Part shown: positions 24,613 to 24,905 of the stretch, one piece after another
Position numbering within the stretch: the stretch's first letter is position 1
Layout of the letters: every line of letters begins with the position of its first letter
From: Oxalobacteraceae bacterium UBA6704
GTDB taxonomy: Bacteria > Pseudomonadota > Gammaproteobacteria > Burkholderiales > Burkholderiaceae_D
NCBI GenBank assembly: GCA_002454505.1
Contig: DKJA01000127.1
Coordinates: 1-24,905, forward strand
Direction: 5' to 3'
DNA: 24,905 nt
Made by a program: the position numbers and the translations under genes
Notes under the pieces: generated by a model
The model's database searches: none
What the model was told of the DNA's origin: nothing
The model's input: the letters and a program-made list of their open reading frames with translations, nothing else

Positions 24613-24905
24613 CTACGCAGGCCGGTACGGATGCCGTGCATGCCAGTGTTCGGCAATGTCGATACGCCGGGCGATCCACACGTCCGGATGGCCCTGCACG
24701 TAGTCGAGGAAGCGTGCCAGCGCCGCCGCCCGCGCGGGCCGGCCGACAATGCGGCAGTGCAGCCCGATCGACAGCATCTTCGGCTGGTTCAGGCCGGCCG
24801 GATTGCCCTCGGCGTACAGCACGTCGAACGCATCCTTCAGGTAGTCGAAGAACTGCGTGCCGCTGTTGAAGCCCTGCGCGGCGGCGAAGCGCATGTCGTT
24901 GGTGT
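24613..24905 (-). CDS. puuE: Allantoinase PuuE (polysaccharide-deacetylase-like), C-terminal part
   Basis: The last 97 residues of a protein that enters from the right edge and ends with TAG at 24613. The sequence (QGFNSGTQFFDYLKDAFDVL, SIGLHCRIVGRPARAAAL and DVWIARRIDIAEHW) matches the C-terminus of PuuE, the metal-independent allantoinase related to NodB/chitin deacetylases that hydrolyses allantoin to allantoate; the full family length is about 300-310 residues. The frame is open to the window edge (TND before the first internal Met). It is upstream of and co-oriented with xdhA, so urate-pathway genes probably continue beyond the edge. The 95-base gap with the palindrome may separate two transcription units. 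Confidence 0.93.
   Translation of the reverse strand, partial: TNDMRFAAAQGFNSGTQFFDYLKDAFDVLYAEGNPAGLNQPKMLSIGLHCRIVGRPARAAALARFLDYVQGHPDVWIARRIDIAEHWHARHPYRPA

Noticed and set aside
24518..24679. Longer start for XdhA (535 residues)
   Set aside because: The extra N-terminus would be encoded by the palindrome and the puuE 3' end, has no counterpart in the family, and a proper start with GAGG exists at 24517.

Overview
The window is GC-rich, gene-dense proteobacterial DNA. The gene families present (TonB receptors, XdhABC, PuuE, a BMP-type ABC importer) and the short intergenic repeats with a GGGGTCTGTCCCC core suggest a betaproteobacterium of the Massilia/Duganella/Janthinobacterium group (Oxalobacteraceae). 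That placement is inference from style of sequence, not from a marker gene. No rRNA, tRNA, CRISPR array, transposase, phage gene or transcription-factor gene is visible.

Layout. (1) Positions 1-2145, minus strand: a translationally coupled operon encoding two DUF969/DUF979 membrane proteins and pyroglutamyl-peptidase I (pcp, cut by the window edge). (2) 2326-4584, minus: a TonB-dependent receptor with its own terminator. (3) 5072-9733, plus: a periplasmic BMP-family binding protein, a terminator-like hairpin, a double-domain ABC ATPase and two permeases. This is a nucleoside-type importer. (4) 9829-13820, minus: an operon of three exported enzymes, namely a 5'-nucleotidase lipoprotein, a two-HKD phospholipase-D-superfamily protein resembling PLD3/PLD4 exonucleases, and an S1/P1 zinc nuclease. 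(5) 13974-16373, minus: a second TonB-dependent receptor with a long regulatory upstream region and a strong terminator. (6) 16814 to the right edge, minus: puuE (C-terminal part only), xdhA, xdhB, xdhC, guaD and an exported adenosine deaminase.

Taken together, 5072-24905 reads as a nearly complete nucleic-acid and purine salvage/catabolism island. Exported nucleases cut DNA or RNA to nucleotides, the surface-anchored nucleotidase makes nucleosides, the exported adenosine deaminase makes inosine, the ABC system imports nucleosides, guanine deaminase and xanthine dehydrogenase take the bases to urate, and PuuE acts on allantoin. TonB receptor 2, lying between the nucleotidase operon and the deaminase, is a candidate outer-membrane gate. 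The steps from nucleoside to base and from urate to allantoin are not in the window.

The most notable non-coding features are a 41-bp near-palindrome between puuE and xdhA, an inverted repeat over the probable promoter of TonB receptor 2 followed by a long leader with a 26-bp palindrome, and a family of short dispersed repeats. One repeat pair has been read through into the C-terminus of XdhB.
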